Below are positions 63,730 through 64,000 of a stretch of DNA of 64,000 bases, in pieces (within the stretch, counting starts at the first letter, position 1; every line of letters starts with the position of its first letter). The stretch spans positions 24,924,119 to 24,988,118 of the forward strand of contig CM077648.1 of the NCBI GenBank assembly GCA_039707465.1, read 5' to 3'. The notes beneath the pieces are model-generated. The model was not told where the DNA came from. It did not search any database and saw only the letters and a list, made by a program, of their open reading frames with translations. The position numbers and the translations under genes are program-made. The stretch is from Rhabdophis nuchalis. Its lineage: Eukaryota > Chordata > Lepidosauria > Squamata > Natricidae.

Positions 63730-64000
63730 CTGTGAGAATGAATTATTAATAATTCTCAAGAAAACAGAAAATTTCATGTTTTTCAAGATTTATTACCACA
63801 GCATGAAATCTTAAAAGCTATAAAAACTTCTTACATTCATAGAAATAGTTTCTTCCCCTCTTTTACTGATATGCACATAATGCTTCTCTTCTATCTTGTC
63901 TCTCAAAAGCAAAATACCCATTCAGAAATGTGTGGAATTGAGATGCACAAAGTGGATAATCTAGCCAATAAAAGGATGAGTAGGCATTTTTGCTTCCGAT

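Overview
The window looks like intronic and exonic DNA from a squamate reptile, most probably a snake. It is AT-rich, has long introns with GT-AG splice sites, and is packed with squamate-type repeats: L2-like and CR1 LINEs, a CR1-L3-like 3' end carrying a pentanucleotide tail, Sauria-type tRNA SINEs, Penelope-like fragments and many short hAT-type elements. No prokaryotic, plasmid or viral gene set is present, and I see no new multi-gene system.

One host gene accounts for the coding content. Eighteen consecutive minus-strand exons, running from 63729 down to 11105, encode an in-frame 638-codon stretch of TBCK, the TBC-domain-containing protein kinase-like protein. Compared with the human protein as I remember it, they cover about residues 220 to 857 of 893: the end of the pseudokinase C-lobe, the linker, the whole TBC (Rab-GAP) domain, and most of the C-terminal rhodanese-like domain. 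Exon phases match at all 17 joints, every intron starts GT and ends AG, and no exon has a stop or frameshift, so the gene appears intact. The 5' exons (most of the kinase-like domain) should lie beyond 64000. The last coding exon (about 36 residues) was not found between 1 and 11104 and probably lies beyond the left edge.

Layout on the plus strand: 1-11100 is the intron after the last visible exon, with L2, SINE, hAT and a composite repeat. Rhodanese exons lie at 11105-11264 and 17268-17443. A 12.9 kb repeat-rich intron at 17444-30339 holds a 1.57 kb hAT-type composite, a CR1, an L2 reverse-transcriptase fragment and a SPIN-like element. The linker exon is at 30340-30515. TBC-domain exons are spread from 40200 to 52597. 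The linker and kinase-end exons lie from 52835 to 63729.

The remaining sequence is intron. Many transposon boundaries can be read directly, because short target-site duplications (8 bp for hAT types, TA for a mariner type) flank matching terminal inverted repeats. The points most worth a second look are the SPIN-like element, the large inverted repeat inside a hAT-type element, the LINE tails that grade into microsatellites, and repeats sitting within about 20 to 45 bases of TBCK splice donors.
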